Assembly (NCBI GenBank): GCA_017431105.1
Contig: JAFRLS010000034.1
Coordinates: 124,001 to 188,000 of the forward strand
DNA: 64,000 nucleotides
Direction: 5' to 3'
Source: Candidatus Saccharimonadota bacterium
GTDB taxonomy: Bacteria > Patescibacteriota > Saccharimonadia > Saccharimonadales > Saccharimonadaceae
The translations under genes and the position numbers were made by a program. The notes under the pieces were generated by a model, which saw nothing but the letters and a program-made list of their open reading frames with translations, did no database searches and was not told where the DNA came from. Below are positions 16,297-26,313 of the stretch, piece after piece (the stretch's first letter is position 1; every line of letters starts with the position of its first letter).

Positions 16297-17419
16297 TTTT
16301 GAAGAAATCCTTAATGATGGAATAAACTTTTTCTACATCGGCATTTGTCATATTGTAATGGAGAGGGAGACGGAGAAGACGACTTGAGTAATCTTCGGTG
16401 ATTGGCAAATCGCCTGGCTTGCAACCGTATTTTTGGCCAAGTGGGGCGGTATGGAGCGGCAAATAATGGAAAGTGGCGGTAATGTCGTGTTCTTTGAGGT
16501 GATACAGTAGTTTGTTGCGGGCGGTTTCGCTGTTTAGGAGAACGAAGAAGATATGGGCATTGTGTTCGGTATAGCTAGGGATGTGTGGGCGACGAAGCAG
16601 GCCGGAAGATTCAAGCGGTTCTAGAATATCGAAATATTTATTCCATAGACTAAGGCGATGAGATAGGATTTTGTCGAAACGCTGGAGTTGACCATACAAA
16701 ATAGCGGCCAGTACGTCTGACGGCAAAATAGATGAGCCAATCATGTACCAAGAATATTTATTGACTTGACCGTGAAGAAATTGTTTGCGGTTGGTACCCT
16801 TTTCACGAATGATTTCGGCTTCAGCCATTAATTTGTCGTTTTTGATATAAACTGCGCCGCCTTCGCCCATGGCAAAATTTTTAGTTTCGTGAAAACTGAA
16901 GCACGCAATATCTGAATTGAGACCGCAAGGCCTACCTTTATATTTACTGCCGATGGCCTGGGCGGCATCTTCGATGACCATGAGGTTGTGTTTTTGAGCG
17001 ATTTTGTTGATTTTGTCCATGTCGCAGGATATGCCGGCATAGTCTACTGGCACGATAACTTTGGTATTTGGAGTAATTTTATCTTCGATTTTATCTGCAT
17101 CGATATTCATGGTGTACGGATTGATTTCTACGAAAATGGGCTTGGCGCCACGAAGCATAAAAGCATTAGCCGTGGAAGAAAAAGTAAAAGAAGGAACGAT
17201 AAATTCGTCTCCGGGCTGAATTTTTGAAAGAATGGCTGCAAGTTCTAGGGCCGAGCTACCGGAAGTAGTGAGCAGAAAATTGTCGTAACCGTAATTATTG
17301 AACCAGTCGGTGCAAAGTTTGGTGTATTTTTTGTCGCCGGAAAGCAAATTGTTATCGAGAGCATCTAGTACGTATGATTTTTCTTGGTCGGTGATTGATG
17401 GTTCGGTGAAATTAATCAT
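16286..17419 (-). CDS. DegT/DnrJ/EryC1-family sugar aminotransferase (WecE-like)
   Basis: These PLP enzymes convert dTDP-4-keto-6-deoxyglucose to a 4-amino-4,6-dideoxy sugar using glutamate. The 377-aa length is typical. The PLP lysine is in SFHETKN (K180); this FHETKN context is the WecE/RffA version of the motif. The cofactor-site aspartate is in VIEDAAQAIGS (D151), and GTNRKQFLHGQVNKYSW is the usual substrate-loop region. Stop and start overlap neighbours by 11 bp (flippase) and 4 bp (epimerase). With RmlA and RmlB in the same operon, the expected product is dTDP-4-amino-4,6-dideoxygalactose or the gluco isomer; stereochemistry cannot be read from sequence. Confidence 0.9.
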   Translation of the reverse strand: MINFTEPSITDQEKSYVLDALDNNLLSGDKKYTKLCTDWFNNYGYDNFLLTTSGSSALELAAILSKIQPGDEFIVPSFTFSSTANAFMLRGAKPIFVEINPYTMNIDADKIEDKITPNTKVIVPVDYAGISCDMDKINKIAQKHNLMVIEDAAQAIGSKYKGRPCGLNSDIACFSFHETKNFAMGEGGAVYIKNDKLMAEAEIIREKGTNRKQFLHGQVNKYSWYMIGSSILPSDVLAAILYGQLQRFDKILSHRLSLWNKYFDILEPLESSGLLRRPHIPSYTEHNAHIFFVLLNSETARNKLLYHLKEHDITATFHYLPLHTAPLGQKYGCKPGDLPITEDYSSRLLRLPLHYNMTNADVEKVYSIIKDFFKNDN

Positions 17420-18408
17420 AGCGATTTCTCCTCAAAACGGTTGAGCTCCATTTCTTTTTTGTAGTCTTCTAGGTAGGTGAGATAATCATATTGAGGAGTA
17501 TAATGAAGTTCGTCTTTGATATTTTGAATATCCATAACGAAATCGTCGCAGTCTGGCATCTCGGGTTTGTAGATAATTTCAGAAGGATGGTTTTTAGGCG
17601 AAAAAACTTTAATAAAGCCCTTAATTTGGTCTTCCATTGAAGTTTTAACTCCGGTGCCGGCATTATAAATACCACTGTCACGATTTACGAAAAGTGCTTG
17701 GAAAATCATACCACAAAGATCTTTTACGTAAATGATATCTTTGCCGGCTTTTGGATTACCCCAACATTCTATTGGCAGACCTTGCATGGCTCGTTTTATC
17801 ATATAGCGGTAGGAAATTAGCTTTTTTTCGCCGTTGACGTAATAATATTCGTCGGGTGTGTAGAGATAAATGTTGGGAAGACGGAAGACAAAGTCTTTGA
17901 TGCCATATTCAGCGTTGTAGTGTCTCATTAAATCGACGGCGGCGTTTTTGGTAATGCAATAGACTGCGTGGTCACCAGTGAGGATTGGCTTGCGCGGCCA
18001 GTCTGGCTTTAGTGGCTTTTTATCTTTTAGATAGCCGTTTAAGTCTGCCCAGGTTTGTGTATAAATAATACGATCAACTTTGGCCACGCGACAATATTCA
18101 AGAATATTCAAAGTGCCATTGATATTCGTTTTAATGTAGTGTTCGGCGCCGAGTTTGGTATATGCTGGCAATGCGCCGGCAAAGTCTACTACGGCGTAGA
18201 CGTGGTCTTTTGGTAACTTGTCGAAATCTTCTTTTTTGGTGATGTCGACTGATATGTAGGAGATGTTGAAATTTTTATAATTATATTCCGGTTTCCGGCC
18301 GGTTGCGATGATGTCGTATTTAGTAAGATCTAAGTTGGATAGTAGGTGATCGACGAAATAGGCCCCGAGGTTGCCGGTTGCGCCAAAAACAATGATTTTT
18401 TGTTTCAT
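17416..18408 (-). CDS. NAD-dependent epimerase/dehydratase (extended SDR)
   Basis: The 330-aa extended short-chain dehydrogenase has the Rossmann motif GATGNLGAYF at residues 9-18. An acidic VDITKK stretch follows the second strand, and the catalytic dyad is YCITK (YxxxK). The usual catalytic Ser/Thr position falls in YTQTWADLNGY. Such enzymes epimerise, reduce or dehydrate nucleotide sugars. The substrate is unknown, but its position between the dTDP-sugar aminotransferase and a glycosyltransferase, with 4-bp overlaps on both sides, points to a nucleotide- or lipid-linked sugar of this operon. Confidence 0.88.
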   Translation of the reverse strand: MKQKIIVFGATGNLGAYFVDHLLSNLDLTKYDIIATGRKPEYNYKNFNISYISVDITKKEDFDKLPKDHVYAVVDFAGALPAYTKLGAEHYIKTNINGTLNILEYCRVAKVDRIIYTQTWADLNGYLKDKKPLKPDWPRKPILTGDHAVYCITKNAAVDLMRHYNAEYGIKDFVFRLPNIYLYTPDEYYYVNGEKKLISYRYMIKRAMQGLPIECWGNPKAGKDIIYVKDLCGMIFQALFVNRDSGIYNAGTGVKTSMEDQIKGFIKVFSPKNHPSEIIYKPEMPDCDDFVMDIQNIKDELHYTPQYDYLTYLEDYKKEMELNRFEEKSL

Positions 18409-19346
18409 TTTTTCTCCCTGTCGTTAAGTTTTGTGCGGATGATGTATAATGGTCGCTCTTTGACCTGTACGAAAATGTTGCCAACGTAAAGACCGACGAT
18501 GCCGGTGACGGCGATGTTAATGCCGCCCATGAGGCAAATGGCGGCTATGGTGCTAGTCCAACCGGGGACTTGGTCTGGGATGTTGATGTGACAAATTATG
18601 AGAATGATGATAGCAATAAAAGATAAGACACTAAGGTTGATGCCGAATCCGACCAGAAGGCGCAAAAACTTGTCTGACTGCGAGAGTAAGATTTCAAGGG
18701 CGAGTTTGAGACGTTTTTTGAGACTGTAGGAACTCTTGCCGGATTTTCGCTTTGAGTGTTCGACGCTGACGGATGCTTGTTTGAAACCAAGCCACTGTAG
18801 ATACATAACAAAGGCACGGTGTTCTTCGCGCATTTGGCAGTAGGCATTAATGACGTTGCGACGAGCAATACAAAAGTTACAGAGCTCTGGATCGTACTTT
18901 TGTCCTACTGTAAAACTATAGATTTTATAGAAAATTTTGGCAATGAGTATTTTGCGTTTCTTGTCTTTGCGAGAAGAACGTTTAGCAAAGACTATATCAT
19001 ACCCTTCGTTTAATTTGCCAAATAGTTTTGGGATTTCTTCTGGCTTATCTTGTAAATCGCAATCCATAACGATTATGTAGTCGCCGTTGGCATTATCGAG
19101 TCCGGCGAGGATGGCTTTCATTTGGCCGAAGTTGCGAGACAGTTCGATGCCTTTAACATGCTTGTCTTTGGTGCAGAGTTGCTCGATTGTCTCCCAAGAG
19201 TTTTGTGGGCAGGCATCATTTACGAGGATGATTTCGTAATTTTTTGTGATAGTCGTAATGACTTTTGTGAGCCTGGTATAGAGCTCCTCAAGAGCTGCTT
19301 TGCAACCATATACTGGTATAACGATTGAAAATTTAGGATTTTTCAT
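18405..19346 (-). CDS. GT2 glycosyltransferase, polyprenyl-phosphate type (GtrB/ArnC-like)
   Basis: The 313-aa protein has an N-terminal GT-A domain: FSIVIPVYGCKAALEELYTRL, the acidic motif MDCDLQDKPEEI near 95, and RNFGQMKAILAGLDNANGD before it. Two C-terminal transmembrane helices (about 230-290) follow, then a basic tail. This layout is that of DPM1/GtrB/ArnC enzymes, which load a sugar from a nucleotide donor onto undecaprenyl phosphate. Together with the ArnE/ArnF-like pair in the same operon, it suggests loading of the modified amino sugar on a lipid carrier and flipping outward. Overlaps are 14 bp with the fusion gene and 4 bp with the SDR gene. Confidence 0.9.
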   Translation of the reverse strand: MKNPKFSIVIPVYGCKAALEELYTRLTKVITTITKNYEIILVNDACPQNSWETIEQLCTKDKHVKGIELSRNFGQMKAILAGLDNANGDYIIVMDCDLQDKPEEIPKLFGKLNEGYDIVFAKRSSRKDKKRKILIAKIFYKIYSFTVGQKYDPELCNFCIARRNVINAYCQMREEHRAFVMYLQWLGFKQASVSVEHSKRKSGKSSYSLKKRLKLALEILLSQSDKFLRLLVGFGINLSVLSFIAIIILIICHINIPDQVPGWTSTIAAICLMGGINIAVTGIVGLYVGNIFVQVKERPLYIIRTKLNDREKK

Positions 19347-21495
19347 TGAATAGAATCTCCTTTAATTTGTTTGCGATGCCCCGAGAAGATGTGCGATAAA
19401 TTGCGAAGCCCATACGAGTGCTGCTGTCGGTCACCTGGTGGTCAAATTTGTGGACTGGACTTTGGTAGTAGAGCGTATCTTTACAAGTAGAGGCGGCTTG
19501 AGAGATGGTGGCTAGGTCTTTTGGAGAAAGGATGAATTTAATGAATGCAAAATTATTTGAAGAGGGGTTGAACTCTAGTGTATTACCTAAAGCGACGTCT
19601 AGGACCATTTTGACGAAATCGTGATTAGTTGAGAGCTTGACAAGATCGGAGCCAATGCAATCGCCACCCATGCGGGCGCCGATTTCGATAATGCCAAAAT
19701 TGCCGTTTTCGTCAATCTTAAATTCGGTGTGGCTGGCGCCATTTTTGATGTCGAGAGCCGTTAAGGCTTTTTCGATTTCTGCTTTAATTTTTGTTTGGAA
19801 CTTAAGAGGGATGTCAGCTGGCTCGGTGTGGCCGGTTTCAATAAAATGGGGAGCGCCAGTTGTATACTTTTTGGTGAAGGCGAGGAAGTGGTGCTTTCCG
19901 TTTTGTGAAATATATTCGCAACTATATTCGTTTCCTTCAATAAATTCCTCAACAATTGCGGCATGTTCAAAGGATTCGGAAATAGCCACTTTAAGCGCTG
20001 GTGGGATTTTGTCGATAGATTCGACTTTGGTGATTCCGCGTGATCCGGAACGATCAGTGGGTTTTACAATGACAGGGAATTGGAAGTTTTTAAGAAGATG
20101 ACTGTAATCTTTTGCGGATTCGTTTGATATTTTGATGAATTTGGGGACTTTTATGTGATTTTTGGCAAAAATTTCACGCATTTTATATTTATTGGTGCAT
20201 TGTTCAGAGATTGAAGTTGGGTTGCCGGGAAGTTGGAGTTTTTCGGCTAGATAATTGACGGTTAGGGTTGCAAGGTCGGAAGCGATTGAGCAAATGGCTG
20301 CCGGTTTCAGTTCTTGGCATTTTTTGAGGATAGTTTCTTTGTCTGTGATGCTGACGGGGTAGAAATGATTAGCGGTGCGTTCGCCGAAGTCGTTTGCGGC
20401 CCAAGCAAATGCGTGCGTTTCGTAACCCAGGGAGTTTGCTCTCATGATAAGTTTATTCTGGAATTCGTTGGCGCCGATGATAATAATTTTTTTTGGTTGA
20501 TAGGATGAAAGGTAAGCACCAGATTCGATGTCTTGAATCCACGAGGAGTGAGATTTATACCATTTTATGGTTTCTTTGATGCCGGATTCAAAATTATGCG
20601 TAGGGTGCCAACCTAGTTCTTGTTCTGCCTTCGTGGAGTCAATGGCATAGCGCAAATCGTGGCCGGGGCGATCGGTGACGAATTCGATTAATGATTCTGG
20701 TTTGTTTAGCTCGCGGAGGATAGTCTTGACGACTTCAAGATTACTGCGTTCGGAATGACCGCCAAGGTTGTAAATCTCTCCGTCTCTGCCATTACGGACA
20801 ATCATGTCTACACCAATGTTGTGATCGGATACATGAATCCAGTCACGGACATTCTCGCCTTTGCCGTAGACGGGCACTTTTTGGTCTTTCAAAGCACGGC
20901 TAATGACAACGGGGATGAGTTTTTCTGGAAATTGGAAAGGTCCGTAATTGTTGGAACAACGAGAAATTGTAATAGGAAGTTTGAAAGTGCGTGCATAGGC
21001 AAGAACTTCAAGATCGGCGCTGGCTTTTGATGCCGAGTAGGGACTAGAAGCATGAACGGGGGTTTGTTCGGTGAACAGCAAATCGGGACGGCTCAGCGGC
21101 AAGTCTCCATAAACCTCATCGGTTGAGACCTGGTGGAAGCGAGTAACGCCGTATTTGACGGCTGCGTTCATGAGATTTATGGTGCCAAGGATATTGGTCT
21201 CGGCAAAGATGTTTGGATTCTTGATAGAATTATCAACGTGTGATTCGGCGGCGAAATTGACGACGTAGTCAAAGCGTTCAATGTCAAAAAGTCCGTCTAT
21301 AAAATCGATGTTTCTGATATCGCCTTTGATGAAACGGAAATTTGGCTTTGATTTTAGAGCCTTAATGTTGTTGTAATTGCCGGCGTAAGTTAGGGCATCG
21401 AGACAAACAAAAATATCATTGGGATATTTCTCGGTAACATAGTGGAGATAATTGCTACCAATAAATCCAGCACCGCCAGTAACAAGAAATTTCAT
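19333..21495 (-). CDS. Fusion: dTDP-glucose 4,6-dehydratase (RmlB) + ATP-grasp ligase
   Basis: This 720-aa protein joins two enzymes. Residues 1-330 are RmlB, with the Rossmann [11 protein letters not shown] (6-16), the TDE triad (125-127) and YSASK (Y153, K157). They convert dTDP-glucose to dTDP-4-keto-6-deoxyglucose. From about residue 333 an ATP-grasp protein starts as [11 protein letters not shown]. It contains [15 protein letters not shown] (ATP-binding lysine), [13 protein letters not shown] and the metal-site [14 protein letters not shown]-grasp ligases couple a carboxylate to an amine through an acyl phosphate. The natural reading is that this half acylates the 4-amino group made by the operon's aminotransferase, perhaps with an amino acid. 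I know of no standard family with this fusion. The start overlaps rmlA by 4 bp. Confidence 0.92.
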   Translation of the reverse strand: MKFLVTGGAGFIGSNYLHYVTEKYPNDIFVCLDALTYAGNYNNIKALKSKPNFRFIKGDIRNIDFIDGLFDIERFDYVVNFAAESHVDNSIKNPNIFAETNILGTINLMNAAVKYGVTRFHQVSTDEVYGDLPLSRPDLLFTEQTPVHASSPYSASKASADLEVLAYARTFKLPITISRCSNNYGPFQFPEKLIPVVISRALKDQKVPVYGKGENVRDWIHVSDHNIGVDMIVRNGRDGEIYNLGGHSERSNLEVVKTILRELNKPESLIEFVTDRPGHDLRYAIDSTKAEQELGWHPTHNFESGIKETIKWYKSHSSWIQDIESGAYLSSYQPKKIIIIGANEFQNKLIMRANSLGYETHAFAWAANDFGERTANHFYPVSITDKETILKKCQELKPAAICSIASDLATLTVNYLAEKLQLPGNPTSISEQCTNKYKMREIFAKNHIKVPKFIKISNESAKDYSHLLKNFQFPVIVKPTDRSGSRGITKVESIDKIPPALKVAISESFEHAAIVEEFIEGNEYSCEYISQNGKHHFLAFTKKYTTGAPHFIETGHTEPADIPLKFQTKIKAEIEKALTALDIKNGASHTEFKIDENGNFGIIEIGARMGGDCIGSDLVKLSTNHDFVKMVLDVALGNTLEFNPSSNNFAFIKFILSPKDLATISQAASTCKDTLYYQSPVHKFDHQVTDSSTRMGFAIYRTSSRGIANKLKEILFNEKS

Positions 21496-22367
21496 TCTGC
21501 CTCTTTCTGGGCGAGCTTAATTAAATATTTGCCATAGTCGGTCTTTTTGAGTTCTTCGCCTAGAGCGAGAAGTTCGCTGGCGGTAATGAAGCCACGACGG
21601 TAAGCAATTTCTTCGAGACAACCAACGTAGAGATTTTGGCGTGTTTGAATGGTTTGGATAAATAGGCTTGCCTCCAGTAGATTTTTAGGGTTACCAGTGT
21701 CAAGCCAGGCGATACCACGAGGTAGTATTTGTACATCAAGAGCGTTTTTTTCTAGATAAACATTGTTTACGGAAGTGATTTCGAGTTCACCACGGGCGCT
21801 AGGTTTGACACGCTTGGCAATTTCGATGACGCGATTGTCGTAGAAATAAAGGCCAGGTACAGCAAAATCTGATTTTGGTTGAGCGGGTTTTTCTTCCAGG
21901 GAAATAGCGTGGCCAGTGTTATCAAACTCCACAACACCGTATTCATGAGGATCTGCAACTTGATAGCCAAAGATTACGGCACCGTCTAGTTTTTTTTGCG
22001 CTGCATTTAAAATACTAGTCATGCCATTACCATAGAAAACATTATCACCAAGTACAAGACAGACATTGTCCTTGCCAATAAATTTTTCTCCGATAATAAA
22101 CGCTTCAGCTAGACCTTTAGCTTCTGGTTGGATAGCATATTCAAATTTTATTCCTAGCTTTTCGCCAGTGCCCAAAAGATTTTGGAAAGCGGGAAGATCA
22201 GTTGGAGTGCAGATAATTAGAATCTCTTTAATGCCCGCTAGTAGTAGCACTGAAATTGGATAATAGACCATAGGTTTATCATATAGTGGCAGCAGTTGTT
22301 TAGAAGTTGATTTTGTGATTGGGTAAAGCCGAGTGCCTTTGCCGCCGGCGAGGACAATGCCTTTCAT
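21492..22367 (-). CDS. rmlA: Glucose-1-phosphate thymidylyltransferase
   Basis: RmlA makes dTDP-glucose from dTTP and glucose-1-phosphate, the first step for dTDP-deoxysugars. The 291-aa length is standard. The signature [20 protein letters not shown] is at residues 6-25. VLGDNVFYG near 110 carries the metal-binding Asp, and [17 protein letters not shown] is the thymidine/sugar pocket segment. It overlaps the membrane protein upstream and the RmlB fusion downstream by 4 bp each, so supply of dTDP-glucose is directly coupled to its use. Confidence 0.96.
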   Translation of the reverse strand: MKGIVLAGGKGTRLYPITKSTSKQLLPLYDKPMVYYPISVLLLAGIKEILIICTPTDLPAFQNLLGTGEKLGIKFEYAIQPEAKGLAEAFIIGEKFIGKDNVCLVLGDNVFYGNGMTSILNAAQKKLDGAVIFGYQVADPHEYGVVEFDNTGHAISLEEKPAQPKSDFAVPGLYFYDNRVIEIAKRVKPSARGELEITSVNNVYLEKNALDVQILPRGIAWLDTGNPKNLLEASLFIQTIQTRQNLYVGCLEEIAYRRGFITASELLALGEELKKTDYGKYLIKLAQKEAE

Positions 22368-24115
22368 TGTGTTGCTCCTTCTTCGTATTCTAAATTAACA
22401 TTACTAGGTAAACCAAAATATAATCTGACGCCATTTTCTACCCATTTGATTCCAGCTAAACCAGTAAAACCGTAAATTTCATTAGCTGGTTTTTTCAGAT
22501 AGAGGATTTGTTCTTCAGATTCATTATTGTAATTGCAGGACGTTTTACAATCTATAATCCTTGTGATGTTTTCATCGTCAATAACTTTATTGCGATGATA
22601 ATTAATTAAAATTTTTGTATAATTTGCAACGGCGAGGCTAGCAAAAACGATCAGAATGAGGACAATCTTTTTATCAGGTAAAAATTCTTTTTTATTCGCT
22701 TTAAATAAATAAAAGATTATAGCGGTCAGTATTATTATAAGAATACAAAGATTGATATTGATGGCTGCAAAGATGAGAAGTAAAAAAGGTAAAATATTGA
22801 TTTTTTCTTGATACGAGATTATGAAAAGATAACCAATAGCTAACCACATGCAAGTGATAGTGTAGAAAGTCGTGCGAAGTGGGCTGTATGGGGCCAGAAG
22901 CATCGAAAACTCGGCGATATAACCAAGGAATAAAGTCGTAAATAATAATGGGTCGTTCTTGTGTCGTTTACAAATAAAGAAAGCGTCAATTAAGCTAGTT
23001 ATAATAGCTAAAAATGTTAGCAAGTAAGGGAATAACCATACTATACCAAGAGTACCATATTGATGAATGTTTAAAAGGTTAATATATTTGAAACAATATT
23101 TAGTGGCAGTGCTGATGCCAGGAATGTTTAGCATACTAATTAAAAATAATAAGGTGAATGCAAGACAATAAATAGAACAAAACAGTCGGATCGTTTTTAT
23201 TTTTTTATTTTTTTCTAGGCGAATATTGGATAGGCTAATAACTGAAATTAACCCTATCGTGAGATAAAGAAATAGTGGTGTTGCTGTGAATTCAGATTGT
23301 GTAGTGTTAAAGATAAGTCCGGTAACAGAATCAAAACGGAAGAGAATTTTTTCAAAGATATTATAACTAGCGAAATCGGTGAATGATTCCATGCGGGCAG
23401 AATTGCCAGGTGCAAAGTAAAAAATACAAAAACCAAGAATACTTAATATTGTTGTAATGATATAGAGTTTTCTGATAGGTTTTTTATTGCAAAATTTCTG
23501 CCATAAGATAAGGGTGAGAGTTACTACTATGGCCATAACACCGCTTTGTGCACTACTCCATCCAGCGAAAAATGCTATGAGCGGGAGCATGACGTAATCG
23601 TATTTTTTAGAGATTTTTTGAATTACACGTGTGTATAGGAAATAAAATAGTAAAAAGGCTTGGAACATAGAGAATAGATAGGCGACGCTACCATCTAGCC
23701 AATAGATGACTTCGCGAGAAATCCAGATTGATAATATAAAAATACATGACCATAAAATTCCGGCAACAAGCCCTTTATAGGTTGGGTGATTTTTACATAA
23801 CATTTTGACAGAGAGGCCGACGAACAATACAAGAAGACTTGTAAGAAAAATTTTCCAGATGACGGAAGGAAATATTAATAGGAAGATTACTATAAATGAA
23901 GTATAGCCTCCACCCCAGGTCATGTAGTGGTTTGTGAAGTAATCCCAAGCGCTTTGTATTCCTCCTGAGCTATACATACCTAATGCATAATCATCTGCAT
24001 AGAGAACCACCTCATTCATTTGGATGAAAAGAGCTACTGAGCAGGTAATCATAATAAGTAGAAATAGCCAATTATGCCTAATGTAGATCTTTATGTTTCC
24101 CAATACTTGTGTCAT
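22364..24115 (-). CDS. Polytopic membrane protein, putative GT-C glycosyltransferase
   Basis: The 583-aa protein has roughly a dozen hydrophobic helices. After the first helix comes an outward loop with [16 protein letters not shown], whose paired Asp resembles the first-loop acidic motif of GT-C enzymes. A similar YADD appears in the GtrII-like protein at 34657. Features such as [16 protein letters not shown] suggest the DUF6056-like membrane protein group. GT-C enzymes use polyprenyl-phosphate sugars outside the membrane, which fits its place as first gene of the amino-sugar operon. TACAAT (24122-24127 on this strand) is 6 nt from the ATG. Activity is inferred. Confidence 0.8.
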   Translation of the reverse strand: MTQVLGNIKIYIRHNWLFLLIMITCSVALFIQMNEVVLYADDYALGMYSSGGIQSAWDYFTNHYMTWGGGYTSFIVIFLLIFPSVIWKIFLTSLLVLFVGLSVKMLCKNHPTYKGLVAGILWSCIFILSIWISREVIYWLDGSVAYLFSMFQAFLLFYFLYTRVIQKISKKYDYVMLPLIAFFAGWSSAQSGVMAIVVTLTLILWQKFCNKKPIRKLYIITTILSILGFCIFYFAPGNSARMESFTDFASYNIFEKILFRFDSVTGLIFNTTQSEFTATPLFLYLTIGLISVISLSNIRLEKNKKIKTIRLFCSIYCLAFTLLFLISMLNIPGISTATKYCFKYINLLNIHQYGTLGIVWLFPYLLTFLAIITSLIDAFFICKRHKNDPLLFTTLFLGYIAEFSMLLAPYSPLRTTFYTITCMWLAIGYLFIISYQEKINILPFLLLIFAAININLCILIIILTAIIFYLFKANKKEFLPDKKIVLILIVFASLAVANYTKILINYHRNKVIDDENITRIIDCKTSCNYNNESEEQILYLKKPANEIYGFTGLAGIKWVENGVRLYFGLPSNVNLEYEEGATQ

Positions 24116-24173
24116 GGAAATATTGTATCATGGAATGAGATGTATGGCGAAGAATATATGCTAATATATAGAT

Positions 24174-25310
24174 ATGAAGAAAGTTGTGTTTTTGATTCGA
24201 AACGTAGCACCGGAAAAATATGGCGGAGGGGAAACATATCAACTTGAACTCGCAAAGATATTAAAAAAGAATGGTTTTACGCCGATTATTATAACTGCAT
24301 CAAAAAAATTAATAATTGAATCTAAGAAAAGAAAAATCATGATAATTTCGGCGCCATATTTAAAAATGCAGAATTTTAGTGGCCTAAGAAATTTATTGTT
24401 GCCAATATATTATATTTGGCAGTTAAGGTTGTACTTCTGGTATAGAAAGCAGATTTTGAAATACAACCCTGAGGTTATGAATATACAATCACGCGACGAG
24501 TGGATTGCAGCGACTACTGCTGGAAAAAAATTCGGAGTGAAGGTTTTATGGACGGACCATATTGATTTTAGGACATGGGTGTTTACTAATGTGTGCAAAA
24601 AATATAAAAACCAAATTGGAAAATGGATTTTAAGATGTGCAAAGAAAGCAGATAAAATTATAATGATCAGTGATTATGAACGGGAGAATTTGAGAAAGAC
24701 AATAGGGAGAGAAAAGTTACCAAACGTCATAACTATTAAAAATGGACTTAACGACGAATATGTGCGTCATAAACCAAAAGAGAAGAGTTTTTGCTTTTTA
24801 GGGAGAGTGGTAGATTATAAGGGCATAAATGAACTTTTGAAAGCATTTCTGATAGTTTTGAAGAGTGAGCCGGAAGCAACTTTAAATATATATGGTGAAG
24901 GTGAGGAATTGAAGAAAATTCAGATTGAAGCAAAAGACGTAAAACAAATTCATTGTTTTGGGTATACAGATGAGCCTTTAAAAAAGATGTTAGAAAATGA
25001 GATTTTTGTGTTGCCGAGTTATTATGAAGGCTTGTCTTTGTCCTTGATTGCAGCGACTATGATGAAGAAAAGAATTATCGCAACAAATGTTGATGGTAAT
25101 CCAGAGGTAGTGAAGAATATGGTGACTGGTATTTTGGTGCCAGCGAAAAACGTCAAAAAATTAGCGGAAGCAATGCTATGGATGTTAGAAAATCCTAAAA
25201 AAGCAGACAAGATGGCTGAATTAGCGCGTTACAAATATGAAAGAGAGTTTGATTTTGAAAAAATATTTGCAGAAAAAATGTTGTCACTATACAATAGAGA
25301 AAAGGAGTAG
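24174..25310 (+). CDS. GT4 family glycosyltransferase
   Basis: The 378-aa GT-B protein has an N-terminal RNVAPEKYGGGETYQLELAKIL acceptor region. The C-terminal half holds KEKSFCFLGRVVDYKGINELL and the donor-site block LPSYYEGLSLSLIAATMM (the EG...L pattern with a conserved Glu), then NGNPEVV-like VDGNPEVV. It probably adds a hexose to a lipid-linked glycan on the cytoplasmic face. A TAATAT -10-like box is about 6 nt before the ATG. It leads a three-gene unit with galE (1-bp gap) and a GT2 gene. Confidence 0.92.
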   Translation: MKKVVFLIRNVAPEKYGGGETYQLELAKILKKNGFTPIIITASKKLIIESKKRKIMIISAPYLKMQNFSGLRNLLLPIYYIWQLRLYFWYRKQILKYNPEVMNIQSRDEWIAATTAGKKFGVKVLWTDHIDFRTWVFTNVCKKYKNQIGKWILRCAKKADKIIMISDYERENLRKTIGREKLPNVITIKNGLNDEYVRHKPKEKSFCFLGRVVDYKGINELLKAFLIVLKSEPEATLNIYGEGEELKKIQIEAKDVKQIHCFGYTDEPLKKMLENEIFVLPSYYEGLSLSLIAATMMKKRIIATNVDGNPEVVKNMVTGILVPAKNVKKLAEAMLWMLENPKKADKMAELARYKYEREFDFEKIFAEKMLSLYNREKE

Positions 25311-25311
25311 A

Positions 25312-26313
25312 ATGAAGATATTATTAACTGGGGGAACTGGATATATTGGTTCGCATACAGCAGTAGAGTTAATCCAGGCTGGGTTTGAAGTTGAAATTTT
25401 AGACAATCTTGCAAATAGCAAAATTGCAGTTTTGGATAAAATTGCAAAAATTACTGGTGTAAAGCCAAAATTTTATGAGGTAGATTTATTGGATGCATCG
25501 GCTACGGATAAAGTTTTACGTGATGGTAGGTTTGACGCTGTAATCCATCTTGCTGGTTTAAAGGCGGTTGGTGAATCGGTAGAGAAACCGTTAATATATT
25601 ATAAGAATAATGTTTGCGGTACGATCAACCTTTTGGAAAGCATGAAAAGAAACAGTGTTAATAAAATGATTTTCTCGTCTTCAGCAACAGTATATGGTGA
25701 TAAAGATGGTATAAAACTAACTGAGGATATGGAGACTGGTATCGGAATTACAAACCCTTATGGTGAAACAAAATATGTGATTGAAAAAATATTAATGGAC
25801 GTAGCAAATTCTAATAATGATTTTGAGGTAACCATTCTGAGATATTTTAATCCGATAGGAGCACATTCATCTGGTTTAATTGGTGAGGACCCAAATGGTA
25901 TACCGAATAATTTGATGCCAATTATTATGAAAGTTGCGACTGGCGAAATACCTAAATTAATGATCTATGGGGATGATTATAATACACCTGATGGTACCGG
26001 TATGCGTGACTATATTCATGTAGTTGATTTGGCGAAGGGGCACGTAAAAGCTGTTGAAAAACTGAAACCAGGGGTTGAGGTTTATAATCTTGGGACTGGT
26101 GAAGCAACATCGGTTAAAGAAATAGTAAAGGCTTTTGAGGACGTGGCGGGGAAAGAGTTGCCGAATGAAGTCGTGGAAAGAAGAGCCGGAGATTTGGCGA
26201 AGATTTATGCGGATTGCAGTAAGGCTGAAAGAGAGCTAGGGTGGAGTACCGAGCTGAATATTAAAGACGCAATGAGGGATACAATTAATTATTTGAGGCA
26301 CTATGAAGGATGA
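25312..26313 (+). CDS. galE: UDP-glucose 4-epimerase
   Basis: GalE interconverts UDP-glucose and UDP-galactose, and in some cases the N-acetyl forms. The 333-aa protein begins MKILLTGGTGYIGSHTAVEL. The catalytic SSSATVYGD (Ser/Thr) is near 123 and NPYGETKY (Tyr, Lys) near 148. YFNPIGAHSSGLIGEDP and MRDYIHVVDL are the diagnostic GalE blocks. The ATG at 25312 follows AAAGGAG, one base after the upstream stop; a longer in-frame start at 25237 lies inside the preceding gene and is rejected. It supplies UDP-Gal for the surrounding glycosyltransferases. Confidence 0.96.
   Translation: MKILLTGGTGYIGSHTAVELIQAGFEVEILDNLANSKIAVLDKIAKITGVKPKFYEVDLLDASATDKVLRDGRFDAVIHLAGLKAVGESVEKPLIYYKNNVCGTINLLESMKRNSVNKMIFSSSATVYGDKDGIKLTEDMETGIGITNPYGETKYVIEKILMDVANSNNDFEVTILRYFNPIGAHSSGLIGEDPNGIPNNLMPIIMKVATGEIPKLMIYGDDYNTPDGTGMRDYIHVVDLAKGHVKAVEKLKPGVEVYNLGTGEATSVKEIVKAFEDVAGKELPNEVVERRAGDLAKIYADCSKAERELGWSTELNIKDAMRDTINYLRHYEG

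Noticed and set aside
19637-20101. 154-codon plus-strand frame opposite the ATP-grasp half of the fusion
   Set aside because: It is a shadow of the ATP-grasp coding sequence, whose motifs are intact on the minus strand.
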